A stretch of DNA of 16,682 nt from an uncultured Candidatus Melainabacteria bacterium. Its GTDB lineage: Bacteria; Cyanobacteriota; Vampirovibrionia; Gastranaerophilales; Gastranaerophilaceae. Below are positions 6,194-13,261 of the stretch, one piece after another; within the stretch, counting starts at the first letter, position 1; each line of letters begins with the position of its first letter. The notes beneath the pieces are model-generated. The model did not search any database. It saw nothing but the letters and a program-made list of their open reading frames with translations, and was not told the origin of the DNA. The DNA is taken from the NCBI GenBank assembly GCA_934675695.1, contig CAKURN010000008.1, positions 1 through 16,682 on the forward strand. Reading direction: 5' to 3'. Made by a program: the position numbers and the translations under genes.

Positions 6194-8041
6194 ATGTGCG
6201 GAATTATTGGATACATAGGGGATAAAAAAGCAAGCGACGTTCTTATTTCGGGATTGTCACATCTTGAATATAGAGGATACGATTCAGCAGGCGTTGCTTT
6301 AATGAATGGTTCAGAAATCAATATCTACAAAGCTCAAGGCAAATTAAATAACCTTGTTGAAATTTTAAAAACAAAAGAAGAAATCACAAACAAATCACAT
6401 ATAGGTATTGGTCATATTCGTTGGGCAACCCATGGACTACCTACAACCGCAAATGCTCACCCTCACACTTGTAACTGCAAAAGCCTTACACTTGTTCATA
6501 ATGGGATTATTGAAAATTATCAAGAATTAAAAGAAGAACTTGTAAAAGAAGGCTGCAAATTCGTTTCTCAAACAGATACAGAAGTTGCAGCTCACTTGAT
6601 TGCAAGCGAATATGGAAAAACAAATGATTTATTGAAGGCAATGCAAAATGCAGTAAAAAAAATAAAGGGTGCATTTGCATTTTGTGCAATTCATAAAAAT
6701 GAACCTGATAAGATTGTTATCGCAAAAAGAAATGCACCATTGGTTGTTGGTATAGGGGAAAATGAAAACTTTGTTGCTTCAGATATTCCTGCAATAATAG
6801 AATACACTAAAAAAGCAATATACTTAAATGACTACCAAGTAGGCGTTGTAGAAAAAAATTCTATAAAAATATACGACGACAACGGAAATCTTTTACAAAA
6901 CAAGATCGAACATTTGCCTTTTGAAGCGATTGCTATATCAAAAATGGGCTACAAACACTTTATGTTAAAAGAAATCCACGAACAAGGTGATGTAGTAAGA
7001 AACGTCTTAACGGGTAAATTGCTAGGTGATGACAACAAAATAAAATTAGAAGATTTTAAACTTTCAAAAGAACAAATAAAAAATATCTCAAGAATTCAAA
7101 TAATTGCTTGCGGAACAAGTCTTCATGCCGGTTTAGTCGGAAAATATATTTTAGAAAAATACGCTAAAATTCCAACTGATGTAGAAGCATCAAGCGAATA
7201 TATATATAGAGATACAATAGCTGACAAAAACACTCTTGTAATAGGTATTTCTCAATCAGGAGAAACAGCAGACACCATTACAGCAATCAAACAAGTAAAA
7301 CAAAAAGGCTCTCATATAGCAATAATCACAAACAGAGCTGATTCCACAATGGCTAGATTGGCAGATAGCTTGCTGCCGGTTAATGCAGGGATAGAAGTTT
7401 CTGTTGCTGCAACAAAATCATATATGGCACAATTGATTAGTTTGTATTTGCTTGCGATTTATTTAATGGAAGAAAAAGAATATTCTGATTACAAAGATGA
7501 AGTTCACAACTTAAAAAGAGAATTAATTGAACTTCCAAACAAAATTGAACAATTCCTTGAAAATACTTCAAAAATAAAAGAAATTGCAAAGAAATATTCT
7601 TCTTATAAAGATTTCATTTTTATTGCAAGAGGCATAAACTACCCAACAGCCCTAGAAGGTGCATTAAAACTAAAAGAAATAAGCTACATTAATGCAACAG
7701 GCTATAGTGCAGGAGAATTAAAACATGGCCCTATAGCAATGTTAGATGAAAACATGCCTGTACTTGCAATACTAAACACAGGAAGCGTCTACGATAAAGT
7801 TCTTTCAAATTGCGAAGAAGCAAAAGCAAGACAAGCGAAATTGATTGGTTTAACAGATTATATTGCAGATAAAGACTTAAATTTGTTTGATGATTTAATA
7901 GTCATTCCATCAACTTCTGATATTATCAGTCCTGCATTGAATATAGTAGCTCTACAACTTCTTGCTTATTATATTTCAGAATATTTAGGAAAAGATGTTG
8001 ACCAGCCAAGAAATCTTGCAAAATCAGTTACAGTAGAATAA
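6194..8041 (+). CDS. glmS: glutamine-fructose-6-phosphate aminotransferase (isomerizing)
   Basis: Makes glucosamine-6-phosphate from fructose-6-phosphate and glutamine, the entry step to UDP-GlcNAc for peptidoglycan and lipopolysaccharide. The 615-residue protein is full length. After removal of Met, Cys is N-terminal and serves as the glutaminase nucleophile (MCGIIGYIG). The glutaminase domain shows LEYRGYDSAG, HIRWATHG and HNGIIENY. The two SIS isomerase domains show ACGTSLHAG and SQSGETADT, and the C-terminus DQPRNLAKSVTVE is the family's usual end. GGAG lies 4 bases before ATG. The gene stands alone, ends in a bidirectional terminator and has a short ordinary leader. Confidence 0.97.
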   Translation: MCGIIGYIGDKKASDVLISGLSHLEYRGYDSAGVALMNGSEINIYKAQGKLNNLVEILKTKEEITNKSHIGIGHIRWATHGLPTTANAHPHTCNCKSLTLVHNGIIENYQELKEELVKEGCKFVSQTDTEVAAHLIASEYGKTNDLLKAMQNAVKKIKGAFAFCAIHKNEPDKIVIAKRNAPLVVGIGENENFVASDIPAIIEYTKKAIYLNDYQVGVVEKNSIKIYDDNGNLLQNKIEHLPFEAIAISKMGYKHFMLKEIHEQGDVVRNVLTGKLLGDDNKIKLEDFKLSKEQIKNISRIQIIACGTSLHAGLVGKYILEKYAKIPTDVEASSEYIYRDTIADKNTLVIGISQSGETADTITAIKQVKQKGSHIAIITNRADSTMARLADSLLPVNAGIEVSVAATKSYMAQLISLYLLAIYLMEEKEYSDYKDEVHNLKRELIELPNKIEQFLENTSKIKEIAKKYSSYKDFIFIARGINYPTALEGALKLKEISYINATGYSAGELKHGPIAMLDENMPVLAILNTGSVYDKVLSNCEEAKARQAKLIGLTDYIADKDLNLFDDLIVIPSTSDIISPALNIVALQLLAYYISEYLGKDVDQPRNLAKSVTVE

Positions 8042-8055
8042 AAAAATAAAAATTT

Positions 8056-8093
8056 AAAAATACCCCTTTTAAAATTAAAAGGGGTATTTTTTT
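8056..8093. terminator. bidirectional terminator between glmS and the permease genes
   Basis: A perfect 15-base stem pairs 8056-8070 with 8077-8091 (core ACCCCTTTT / AAAAGGGGT) around a 6-base loop. T residues run through 8087-8093 on the plus strand, and A residues at 8056-8060 give a T run on the minus strand. It can end glmS and the convergent permease operon; it overlaps the permease stop codon by two bases. Confidence 0.85.
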
Positions 8094-8979
8094 AACCTTT
8101 TACAGCCCCATCTTGAGAACCTTGGATGAAATATTTTTGCAATGATAAAAAGAATATTAATATTGGAACAATAGAAATAATAGAACCTGCCGCAACAAGC
8201 CTATAGTCAGAAGAAAAAGCACTAGATAAATTGTTTATTCCAACAGGAAGTGTGAATAAATTTTCGTTTGTTAAAACAATGCTCGGCCACAAAAATTCGC
8301 CCCAAGAACCAATAAAAGTAAATATCGCAAGAAGTGCGATTGTTGGTTTTACCATGGGTAATAATATCATTGAAAATATTTGAAAACTGTTGCAACCATC
8401 AACGATTGCACTTTCTTCAACTTCTTTTGGAATAGACATAAATGCTTGTCTCATCAAAAATATACCAAATGCATTTACGGCAAACGGAAGAATTAACCCC
8501 ATATAGCCCATCAATGTTGAATAACTGTCAACCAAATGGAGTTTTAAAGTAATAATATATACAGGTAGCATTATTGTTTGAAAAGGCACCATAATCGTTG
8601 CTAAAATTGCAAAAAATGCAATCTTTTTGCCTTTAAAATTCATTCTAGCTAAAGGATAAGCTGCTAGAGCAGATAATATTACATTTAAAATAACAGTAAA
8701 AAAAGCAACTATAAAACTGTTTATTACATATTTTGCGATAGGAACCAGTTTTAATACTTCTATAAAATTATTTAAAGTAAAATCTTTTGGAAAGAAAACC
8801 GGAGGATAAGCGAAAATATTTTCACTTCTACCTTTTAGTGCGGTTGATAACAGCCAAACGAAAGGTATAAGAGATAAAATACAAACAAAAATCAAAATCA
8901 AATGAATGATGATATTTTTGAATGAAAAACGATAATCTTTGTAATAATTTTTCAAAAAACGAACGATTTTTTTTATCAT
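8092..8979 (-). CDS. carbohydrate ABC transporter permease (MalG/UgpE/AraQ type)
   Basis: A 295-residue inner-membrane permease with about six hydrophobic segments, the first near residues 21-46. The cytoplasmic EAA loop, which contacts the ATPase, reads EVEESAIVDGCNSFQIFSMI and is followed by LPMVKP. The C-terminus FIQGSQDGAVKG is characteristic of MalG-like carbohydrate permeases. Its ATG overlaps the end of the upstream permease gene by 4 bases (ATGA), so the two are translationally coupled and should form a heterodimer. The sugar cannot be deduced. No substrate-binding protein or ATPase gene is next to it; glmS lies convergent on the other side. Confidence 0.92.
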   Translation of the reverse strand: MIKKIVRFLKNYYKDYRFSFKNIIIHLILIFVCILSLIPFVWLLSTALKGRSENIFAYPPVFFPKDFTLNNFIEVLKLVPIAKYVINSFIVAFFTVILNVILSALAAYPLARMNFKGKKIAFFAILATIMVPFQTIMLPVYIITLKLHLVDSYSTLMGYMGLILPFAVNAFGIFLMRQAFMSIPKEVEESAIVDGCNSFQIFSMILLPMVKPTIALLAIFTFIGSWGEFLWPSIVLTNENLFTLPVGINNLSSAFSSDYRLVAAGSIISIVPILIFFLSLQKYFIQGSQDGAVKG

Positions 8980-9845
8980 ATTTTATATTTATCCTTTTCA
9001 AAAACAAAAATATTTAATATAGAAAATATCATTACAATAAAAAGTAAAATCACAGCACCGGCTGATGCTATACCTAAATCCAAATTCTCAAATGCTTTTT
9101 CGTATATATAATAAACAATTGTTTTTGTAGAATTTAGTGGGCCACCTTTTGTCATAACATAAATTTCAACAAATACTTTTAGGGCTGAAATTGAACTTAT
9201 TGTACTAACAAGCGCTATCATCGGCATAAGATGAGGAACAGATACTAACATGTGTTTTTTAAAACCGGATGCTCCATCGACTTCGGCTGCTTCATACAAT
9301 TCGTTTGGTACTGACATTAAAGCTGAAAGATAAATCATCATATAGTACCCAATACCTTTAAATATAGTAACAAGTGCAACAGATATCATAGAAAATTTAG
9401 GGTCAGAAAGCCACCCGATAGGTTCAATATTTAATAAATCAAGAAAATAATTCAAAAGCCCGTTTGGAGCATAAAGCCACTTGAATGCAATTGCTACAAC
9501 GACGATTGATATTATTACAGGAAGGTAAATAAGCACTTTATATGTGTTTTTATAAGCAATTTTTTGGTTTATTAATATAGCCAAAAACAAAGGCAATACA
9601 ACAAGCACAGGAACACACAAAAGCATAAAATAAAATGTGTTTAGAATTGTTTTTAAAAATATCGGAGATTTTAAGAGTTCTATGTAATTTTTTAAAAATA
9701 CAAAATTAGGGTGATAAATGTCTTTTGAATAATCAAAAAAACTTAGAATTATTGTATGAAAAAAAGGAATAAAAAAGAAAACAAGAAGCACGATTCCTGC
9801 CGGCAATAAAAACAAATAAGCTCCTAAAATACTCCTTTTATCCAT
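8976..9845 (-). CDS. carbohydrate ABC transporter permease (MalF/UgpA type)
   Basis: A 289-residue inner-membrane permease, partner of the gene that overlaps its end. It has about six hydrophobic segments starting with YLFLLPAGIVLLVFFFIPF (10-28). The EAA loop reads ELYEAAEVDGASGFKKHMLV, followed by VPHLMP. The segment MTKGGPLNSTKTIVYYIYEKAF is typical of UgpA-like sugar permeases. The ATG has no Shine-Dalgarno site. Instead a -10-like TACCAT ends 6 bases upstream with TTTACA 17 bases further up, so the operon probably begins here as a leaderless message. A two-permease operon without binding protein suggests that the binding protein and a shared ATPase are encoded elsewhere. Confidence 0.92.
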   Translation of the reverse strand: MDKRSILGAYLFLLPAGIVLLVFFFIPFFHTIILSFFDYSKDIYHPNFVFLKNYIELLKSPIFLKTILNTFYFMLLCVPVLVVLPLFLAILINQKIAYKNTYKVLIYLPVIISIVVVAIAFKWLYAPNGLLNYFLDLLNIEPIGWLSDPKFSMISVALVTIFKGIGYYMMIYLSALMSVPNELYEAAEVDGASGFKKHMLVSVPHLMPMIALVSTISSISALKVFVEIYVMTKGGPLNSTKTIVYYIYEKAFENLDLGIASAGAVILLFIVMIFSILNIFVFEKDKYKI

Positions 9846-9851
9846 AAATAA

Positions 9852-9880
9852 ATGGTACTAAAACATTTTTAAAATGTAAA
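9852..9880 (-). promoter_or_regulatory. promoter of the permease operon
   Basis: On the minus strand TTTACA (9880-9875) and TACCAT (9857-9852) are separated by exactly 17 bases. The -10 ends 6 bases before ATG 9845, which again predicts a transcript that starts at the ATG. Confidence 0.5.
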
Positions 9881-9883
9881 GCA

Positions 9884-9920
9884 TAAAAAAAACGGCTAAT
9901 TTGTGAACAAATTAAGCCGT
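9884..9920 (-). terminator. intrinsic terminator (-) with no gene directly before it
   Basis: ACGGCTAATTTGT (9892-9904) pairs with ACAAATTAAGCCGT (9907-9920) with one bulged A and a 2-base loop. On the minus strand the stem runs into eight T residues (complement of 9884-9891). The pilin-like gene already has its own terminator 125 bases earlier, so this one probably ends a separate short transcript. Confidence 0.8.
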
Positions 9921-10001
9921 GATGGATAGAATTAGTATTACGGAGTTTATAGAGGAGTTTACATGCTATTTAATGATAGTGAATAAAAAATGTTGCTAAT
10001 T
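9884..10001 (-). ncRNA. candidate small RNA between two minus-strand terminators
   Basis: A stretch of about 118 bases lies between the pilin-like gene's terminator (10039-10066) and a second strong minus-strand terminator (9884-9920). A consensus TATAAT on the minus strand at 10013-10008 would start transcription near 10001; no good -35 is visible. The RNA contains ATGTAAACTCCTC (complement of 9952-9964) and a second AAACTCC 10 bases on. Both are complementary to Shine-Dalgarno-like sequence. The ATGTAAA-TCCTC stretch is shared with the candidate RNA at 3193-3253. The transcript and its target set are inferred, not shown. Confidence 0.4.
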
Positions 10002-10038
10002 AGATGCATTATATTTACAAAAGTTTACATTTATTTTT

Positions 10039-10066
10039 AAAAAGAATCGGGGAATTTTTCCCCGAT
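10039..10066 (-). terminator. terminator of the Cys-rich pilin-like gene
   Basis: ATCGGGGAA (10046-10054) pairs with TTCCCCGAT (10058-10066) around loop TTT, and on the minus strand the stem is followed by TCTTTTT. It lies about 31 bases beyond the stop of the pilin-like gene. Confidence 0.8.
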
Positions 10067-10097
10067 ATGAATTGAAAACGGTATTGAATTTTTTTAA

Positions 10098-11717
10098 TTA
10101 TTCTTGACAGAAAACAGACGCTGCAACACCTTCTGGTCTAGCACCATTACTTGTAACAGATCCATCTGAATTGATAGCAGCAACTCCATCACTACCCCAA
10201 ACAATATTTGGATAACAAATATATCCGGGTCCGCCTTTATCACCTCTACCATCTCCCTTAGCACAGTTGCTTTTAAAAGAACTTCTCGAAAAATTTATAT
10301 AACTTTGATAATAAGTCATAGCTTTTTTTAATGTAGACATAGAAGCAAGTTTATCACCGGCTTTAGAACAAATTTCTTTTGCAGCAGCTTTATTACAGTA
10401 ACTACCCCAACAGCATTTAGCATTTGTACAATTATTTCCTGAAGAAACGCAAGTTACACTTCCTGTACAACTTTTACTATTTTTACTTATACAAGCATTA
10501 GCTTCAGAAACATAAAAATATCCGCTAGAACATGGGTTTATACAAGTGCTGCCACTCAATTTGTATCCAACTCTACAACTTGTACAAACACCGTTTGTTG
10601 AATTGCAAGTTCCGCAGTATGAAGTTTTAGATGAACAGCTTGTTTTTGTTCCATCAGCACAATAATATCCAGATTCACAAGCCTTGCAACTATAAGAAGA
10701 CAAATAATAACCTGAAGAACATTTTGAACAATTACAACCTGAAGAATATCGAGTACAACCACTAACAGCACAAGAAACGCATTTGTTGCTTGCGTTCAGT
10801 TTTTGTCCTGTTTTGCAACCTGTACAAGTTCCATTGCTTGCATTACATGAAGTACAATTTGTTGTTTTTGATGAACAAGTAGCTCTATTACTTCCTCCTG
10901 TACAGTAATACCCGCTTCCGCAGCTAGAACAAGTTGAAGATGAAGTTGCTCCTGTTTTTGTTGAATAAGTTCCAGCTGAACATTTTGTATGACTACTTCC
11001 ACCTGTACAATAATACCCACTTTCACAAGTAGTACAAGAACTTTTGCCTGTAGTATTTGTATAAGAACCTGCAGGGCATAATTTGTGGTCTGTACCTCCG
11101 GGACAATAATATCCGCTTTCACAAATAGCACAAGAACTTTGTTTTGTTGATGAAGTATAGCTACCGGCTTCACAAGGAGTGGAGCTAGATGCACCTTGCG
11201 GACAATAATATCCTATTTCGCATTCTTTTTTGTTTATTCCATCCGGACAATAATAACCGCTTTCGCATTGTTTACAGCTGTTATTTTCCAGATAATAGCC
11301 AACATTGCATTTTTTGCATATTGCACCTGTTGAACAAAGTGTGCAATTAGTATCTATAGTGCTACAAAGAGCACAAGTACAATTTTTTATAACCTTAAAT
11401 TGACCGTTTGGACAATTGCAACTACATTTAATACAGTATTGGTTTGATTTTGCTACATCGCAAAAAGAGCATTTTCCGCAAGAAGAATCATTTGTACCAC
11501 CTTCTGAAGGATTGGAAAACATTTCGCAACTTTGGGTTAAATTGACTCTAGATGTTAGATTTGCTGCTTTTCCTGAGATTTTTTTTGTCATTACAGGAAC
11601 AAAAGCAGCTGAAATTGCACTAATTGCAATTAATGACACCATTATTTCGATAAGAGTAAAGGCTTTTACTTTTCGCCATATTTTTGATTGTTTTAAAAAT
11701 TTAAAAAAATGTTTCAT
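10098..11717 (-). CDS. type IV pilin-like surface protein with long Cys-rich repeat array
   Basis: A 539-residue exported protein. Residues 1-45 form a class III (prepilin) signal: a basic leader, then KA/FTLIEIMVSLIAIS, with Glu at position +5 of the predicted mature protein (E24). The residue before the cleavage site is Ala19 rather than the usual Gly. Residues 63-441 are Cys-rich, with about 64 Cys in the whole protein. They include six GYYC repeats of the form ESGYYCxGG...C.AGSY (152-355), resembling eukaryotic ephrin-receptor/GCC2-GCC3 repeats. Two furin-like units (287-316 and 366-396) follow the pattern C..CN..NG.C..C. The last 100 residues (AAAKEICSKAGDKL... to ASVFCQE) resemble Lcl/DUF1566-type lectin-like domains. 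AAGGAA lies 10 bases before ATG. It is probably a minor-pilin-like surface adhesin. Disulfide formation would need an oxidase such as the VKOR-DsbA fusion at 14474. Confidence 0.8.
   Translation of the reverse strand: MKHFFKFLKQSKIWRKVKAFTLIEIMVSLIAISAISAAFVPVMTKKISGKAANLTSRVNLTQSCEMFSNPSEGGTNDSSCGKCSFCDVAKSNQYCIKCSCNCPNGQFKVIKNCTCALCSTIDTNCTLCSTGAICKKCNVGYYLENNSCKQCESGYYCPDGINKKECEIGYYCPQGASSSTPCEAGSYTSSTKQSSCAICESGYYCPGGTDHKLCPAGSYTNTTGKSSCTTCESGYYCTGGSSHTKCSAGTYSTKTGATSSSTCSSCGSGYYCTGGSNRATCSSKTTNCTSCNASNGTCTGCKTGQKLNASNKCVSCAVSGCTRYSSGCNCSKCSSGYYLSSYSCKACESGYYCADGTKTSCSSKTSYCGTCNSTNGVCTSCRVGYKLSGSTCINPCSSGYFYVSEANACISKNSKSCTGSVTCVSSGNNCTNAKCCWGSYCNKAAAKEICSKAGDKLASMSTLKKAMTYYQSYINFSRSSFKSNCAKGDGRGDKGGPGYICYPNIVWGSDGVAAINSDGSVTSNGARPEGVAASVFCQE
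10653..11264 (-). repeat. degenerate tandem Cys-repeat coding region
   Basis: This part of the pilin-like gene encodes six GYYC units. The first five are spaced about 16-36 residues apart, and the last follows a furin-like unit. The DNA recurs as near copies of a TCCGCTTTCACA-type segment on the plus strand. Such arrays can gain or lose units by recombination or slippage. Confidence 0.7.
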
Positions 11718-11864
11718 ATATCGTATTTCCTTTTTTGTTAATTAGCACAAGCTACTTTTAACAATCGAAAATCATTTTTTAAAAGGACAATTTCTTTTAT
11801 TAATTGGTAAATTTAAAACTATTTTCAAAAATTACGCAAGACAAAACAAAGTATAAATAAATAT

Positions 11865-11890
11865 ACAGTAACTCATAAACGTAATACTGT
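11865..11890. other. inverted repeat in the 281-base gap upstream of the pilin-like gene
   Basis: ACAGTA (11865-11870) and TACTGT (11885-11890) form an inverted repeat with a 14-base interior, lying about 150 bases upstream of the pilin-like gene (minus strand). It could be a regulator-binding site. The rest of 11718-11998 holds the nadD-yqeK terminator and no convincing promoter or gene. Confidence 0.25.
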
Positions 11891-11960
11891 TTTTGAAATA
11901 ACAATCTATACATGATTTTCAATTCGCTAGATATATTATTCCACATGGAGATAATTTTGT

Positions 11961-12000
11961 AAATAAAAAATAAAATCTCATTTTGAAACTTGATAAGATT
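11961..12000 (-). terminator. probable terminator of nadD-yqeK
   Basis: On the minus strand AATCTTAT (12000-11993) can pair with ATGAGATT (11981-11974), eight pairs with one G-U and an 11-base loop. T-rich sequence follows (complement of 11961-11973). The stem begins inside the yqeK stop codon. Confidence 0.5.
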
Positions 12001-12607
12001 ATTCTTCTTCTAAAAGCTCTCCGACGTTTTCAATTAGTTTATTGTAAACATTGATTGTTGTTGGACAAATATATAGTTTTCTTTTTACTAAACTTTTTAT
12101 TGTTTCTATAAAACATTTTAACAAAGCTAAATCCAATCCCATTACACCTTTGTTGGTTTCTATCATTTTCCATAGTTTTTTTGTATATTTTTCATCTCTG
12201 CTATTAGGTTCAATTTTGTCTGCTAAAAATATAATTTTATCAAACAGCGTCATATCTATGGCACCTATTGTGTGGTTTCTTATTGCAGATATTATTTCTT
12301 TATCGGTTATTTCAAATTCTTTTTGAATAAAATAAGCTCCAACAATCGCATGGAATGTTTTTGGGTTTTTTAGTTCAGATTCTAAAAATCCTGTTTTTAT
12401 TTTTTCTCTAATTGTTTTTATTAAATCTTCGTTTTCAAAATTTTTTGCACAATCATGAACCAATCCCGCAAGATAAGCCTTTTTTGTGTCGAGTTTAAAT
12501 ATTTCAGCTAGCTTTTGAGCAGTTTCAGCACAACCTAGAGAATGATTGTATCTTTTTTCAGACAAGTTTTCTTTTAACCAGTTTTTTATATAATCTATGT
12601 TCTTCAA
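11999..12607 (-). CDS. yqeK: YqeK-type HD-domain Ap4A hydrolase
   Basis: A 202-residue HD-domain protein. YqeK family members are symmetrical dinucleoside-tetraphosphate hydrolases (Ap4A to two ADP) that bind iron or another metal. Visible metal-site residues are H22 in RYNHSLG, H51-D52 in LAGLVHDCAK, H86 in TFHAIVGA, H112 in IRNHTIGA and D130 in FLADKIEP. The start is TTG at 12607, inside the end of nadD, with a 50-base overlap. AGAGG lies about 12 bases upstream, so initiation probably depends on translation of nadD. The nadD-yqeK order is as in Bacillus, but rsfS, which usually follows, is absent. Confidence 0.9.
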   Translation of the reverse strand: MKNIDYIKNWLKENLSEKRYNHSLGCAETAQKLAEIFKLDTKKAYLAGLVHDCAKNFENEDLIKTIREKIKTGFLESELKNPKTFHAIVGAYFIQKEFEITDKEIISAIRNHTIGAIDMTLFDKIIFLADKIEPNSRDEKYTKKLWKMIETNKGVMGLDLALLKCFIETIKSLVKRKLYICPTTINVYNKLIENVGELLEEE

Positions 12608-13166
12608 TGTAGTTTTTTACCTCTGAATTTACTAAACCTGTGATATCTTGATTGTTTTCTAATAAATTTCTAATCATAGAAGAAGAAATATCAAGAAAAT
12701 TTATATTTAAAACATCAAACGAATAACCTTTGTTTTTAAAATAATCAAATGCAGCTTTTGCAAGAGTTTGTCCGTTTTTAAAACGTCTTGGAATAACGAT
12801 AAAGTGAATTTTTTGTTTCAGAATTTCCGGTTCTTTCCAGCTTTCTAATTTAAAAAATTGGTCATAACCTAAAATGAAATTTATTCTATTTTTTCCATTT
12901 TCTTCGTATAGTTTTTCTATTGTGCGATAGGTATAACTGGGAATTTGTAGTTTTGATTCAATATTTGAAACATTTTCTTCTCCAACAGCCAATTTTAGCA
13001 TATTTAATCTATCAGAATAACTCCAAATACCTTCAATTTTGTGTGGCGGAATAAATGCAGGCACGAAAATGATTTTGTCAAAATTTAACAGTTCTTTTAC
13101 CTGTCTTGCAATCTCTATATGCCCCAAATGAACAGGGTTGAATGTTCCAAAAAAATAACAATTCAT
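12558..13166 (-). CDS. nadD: nicotinate-nucleotide adenylyltransferase
   Basis: Transfers AMP from ATP to nicotinate mononucleotide to give deamido-NAD in NAD synthesis. The 202-residue protein shows the nucleotidyltransferase motif GTFNPVHLGH (7-16, with H13 and H16 of HxGH), FVPAFIPPHK (34-43), the substrate-site GYDQF (100-104) and ISSSMIR (160-166, the second ATP-binding motif). It ends VKNYIEEHRLYKKL like other NadD proteins, followed by a short basic tail. It is first in the nadD-yqeK operon. TATAAT on the minus strand ends exactly 6 bases before ATG and no Shine-Dalgarno site is present, so a leaderless message is predicted. It is divergent from the DnaJ-like gene. Confidence 0.95.
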   Translation of the reverse strand: MNCYFFGTFNPVHLGHIEIARQVKELLNFDKIIFVPAFIPPHKIEGIWSYSDRLNMLKLAVGEENVSNIESKLQIPSYTYRTIEKLYEENGKNRINFILGYDQFFKLESWKEPEILKQKIHFIVIPRRFKNGQTLAKAAFDYFKNKGYSFDVLNINFLDISSSMIRNLLENNQDITGLVNSEVKNYIEEHRLYKKLVKRKLV

Positions 13167-13172
13167 AAAAAT

Positions 13173-13178
13173 ATTATA
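13173..13178 (-). promoter_or_regulatory. -10 box of nadD
   Basis: A perfect TATAAT on the minus strand (13178-13173) is followed by ATTTTT and then ATG 13166. The 16 bases from TATAAT to the base after ATG are identical to those at 14411-14426. No convincing -35 is seen. Confidence 0.5.
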
Positions 13179-13225
13179 ATATAAAATTTTTAAATGAAAT
13201 GAATTATAAAAAAATAATTAAGAAC

Positions 13226-13255
13226 TGGCAAAATTTGCAATTTTGATATTATTAT
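13226..13255 (+). promoter_or_regulatory. promoter of the DnaJ-like gene
   Basis: TGGCAA (13226-13231) and TATTAT (13250-13255) are 18 bases apart. The -10 ends 6 bases before ATG 13262, and there is no Shine-Dalgarno site. A second TATTAT at 13247-13252 has an extended -10 TG. No CIRCE-type heat-shock operator is seen. Confidence 0.45.
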
Positions 13256-13261
13256 ATAAGT

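Noticed and set aside
9952..9984. Plus-strand GAGGAG followed 5 bases later by ATG and a 7-codon ORF (MLFNDSE).
   Set aside because: It is the complement of the CU-rich element of the minus-strand candidate small RNA. No plus-strand promoter or terminator accompanies it, whereas the minus strand has a strong terminator.
10556..11194. Minus-strand alternate-frame ORFs rich in Val/Leu/Gln within the pilin-like gene.
   Set aside because: They arise from the repetitive Cys-codon pattern of the real gene read in another frame; composition is low complexity and no start signals exist.
10653..11264. CRISPR-like repeats suggested by recurring short segments.
   Set aside because: The recurrence follows the codon frame and encodes GYYC protein repeats; the copies are degenerate and without uniform spacers.
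11800..11946. A 48-codon minus-strand ORF (MWNNISSELK...) upstream of the pilin-like gene.
   Set aside because: It has no Shine-Dalgarno site, no -10 box 6 bases upstream, Tyr/Phe/Leu-heavy composition expected of random AT-rich sequence, and no recognisable domain.
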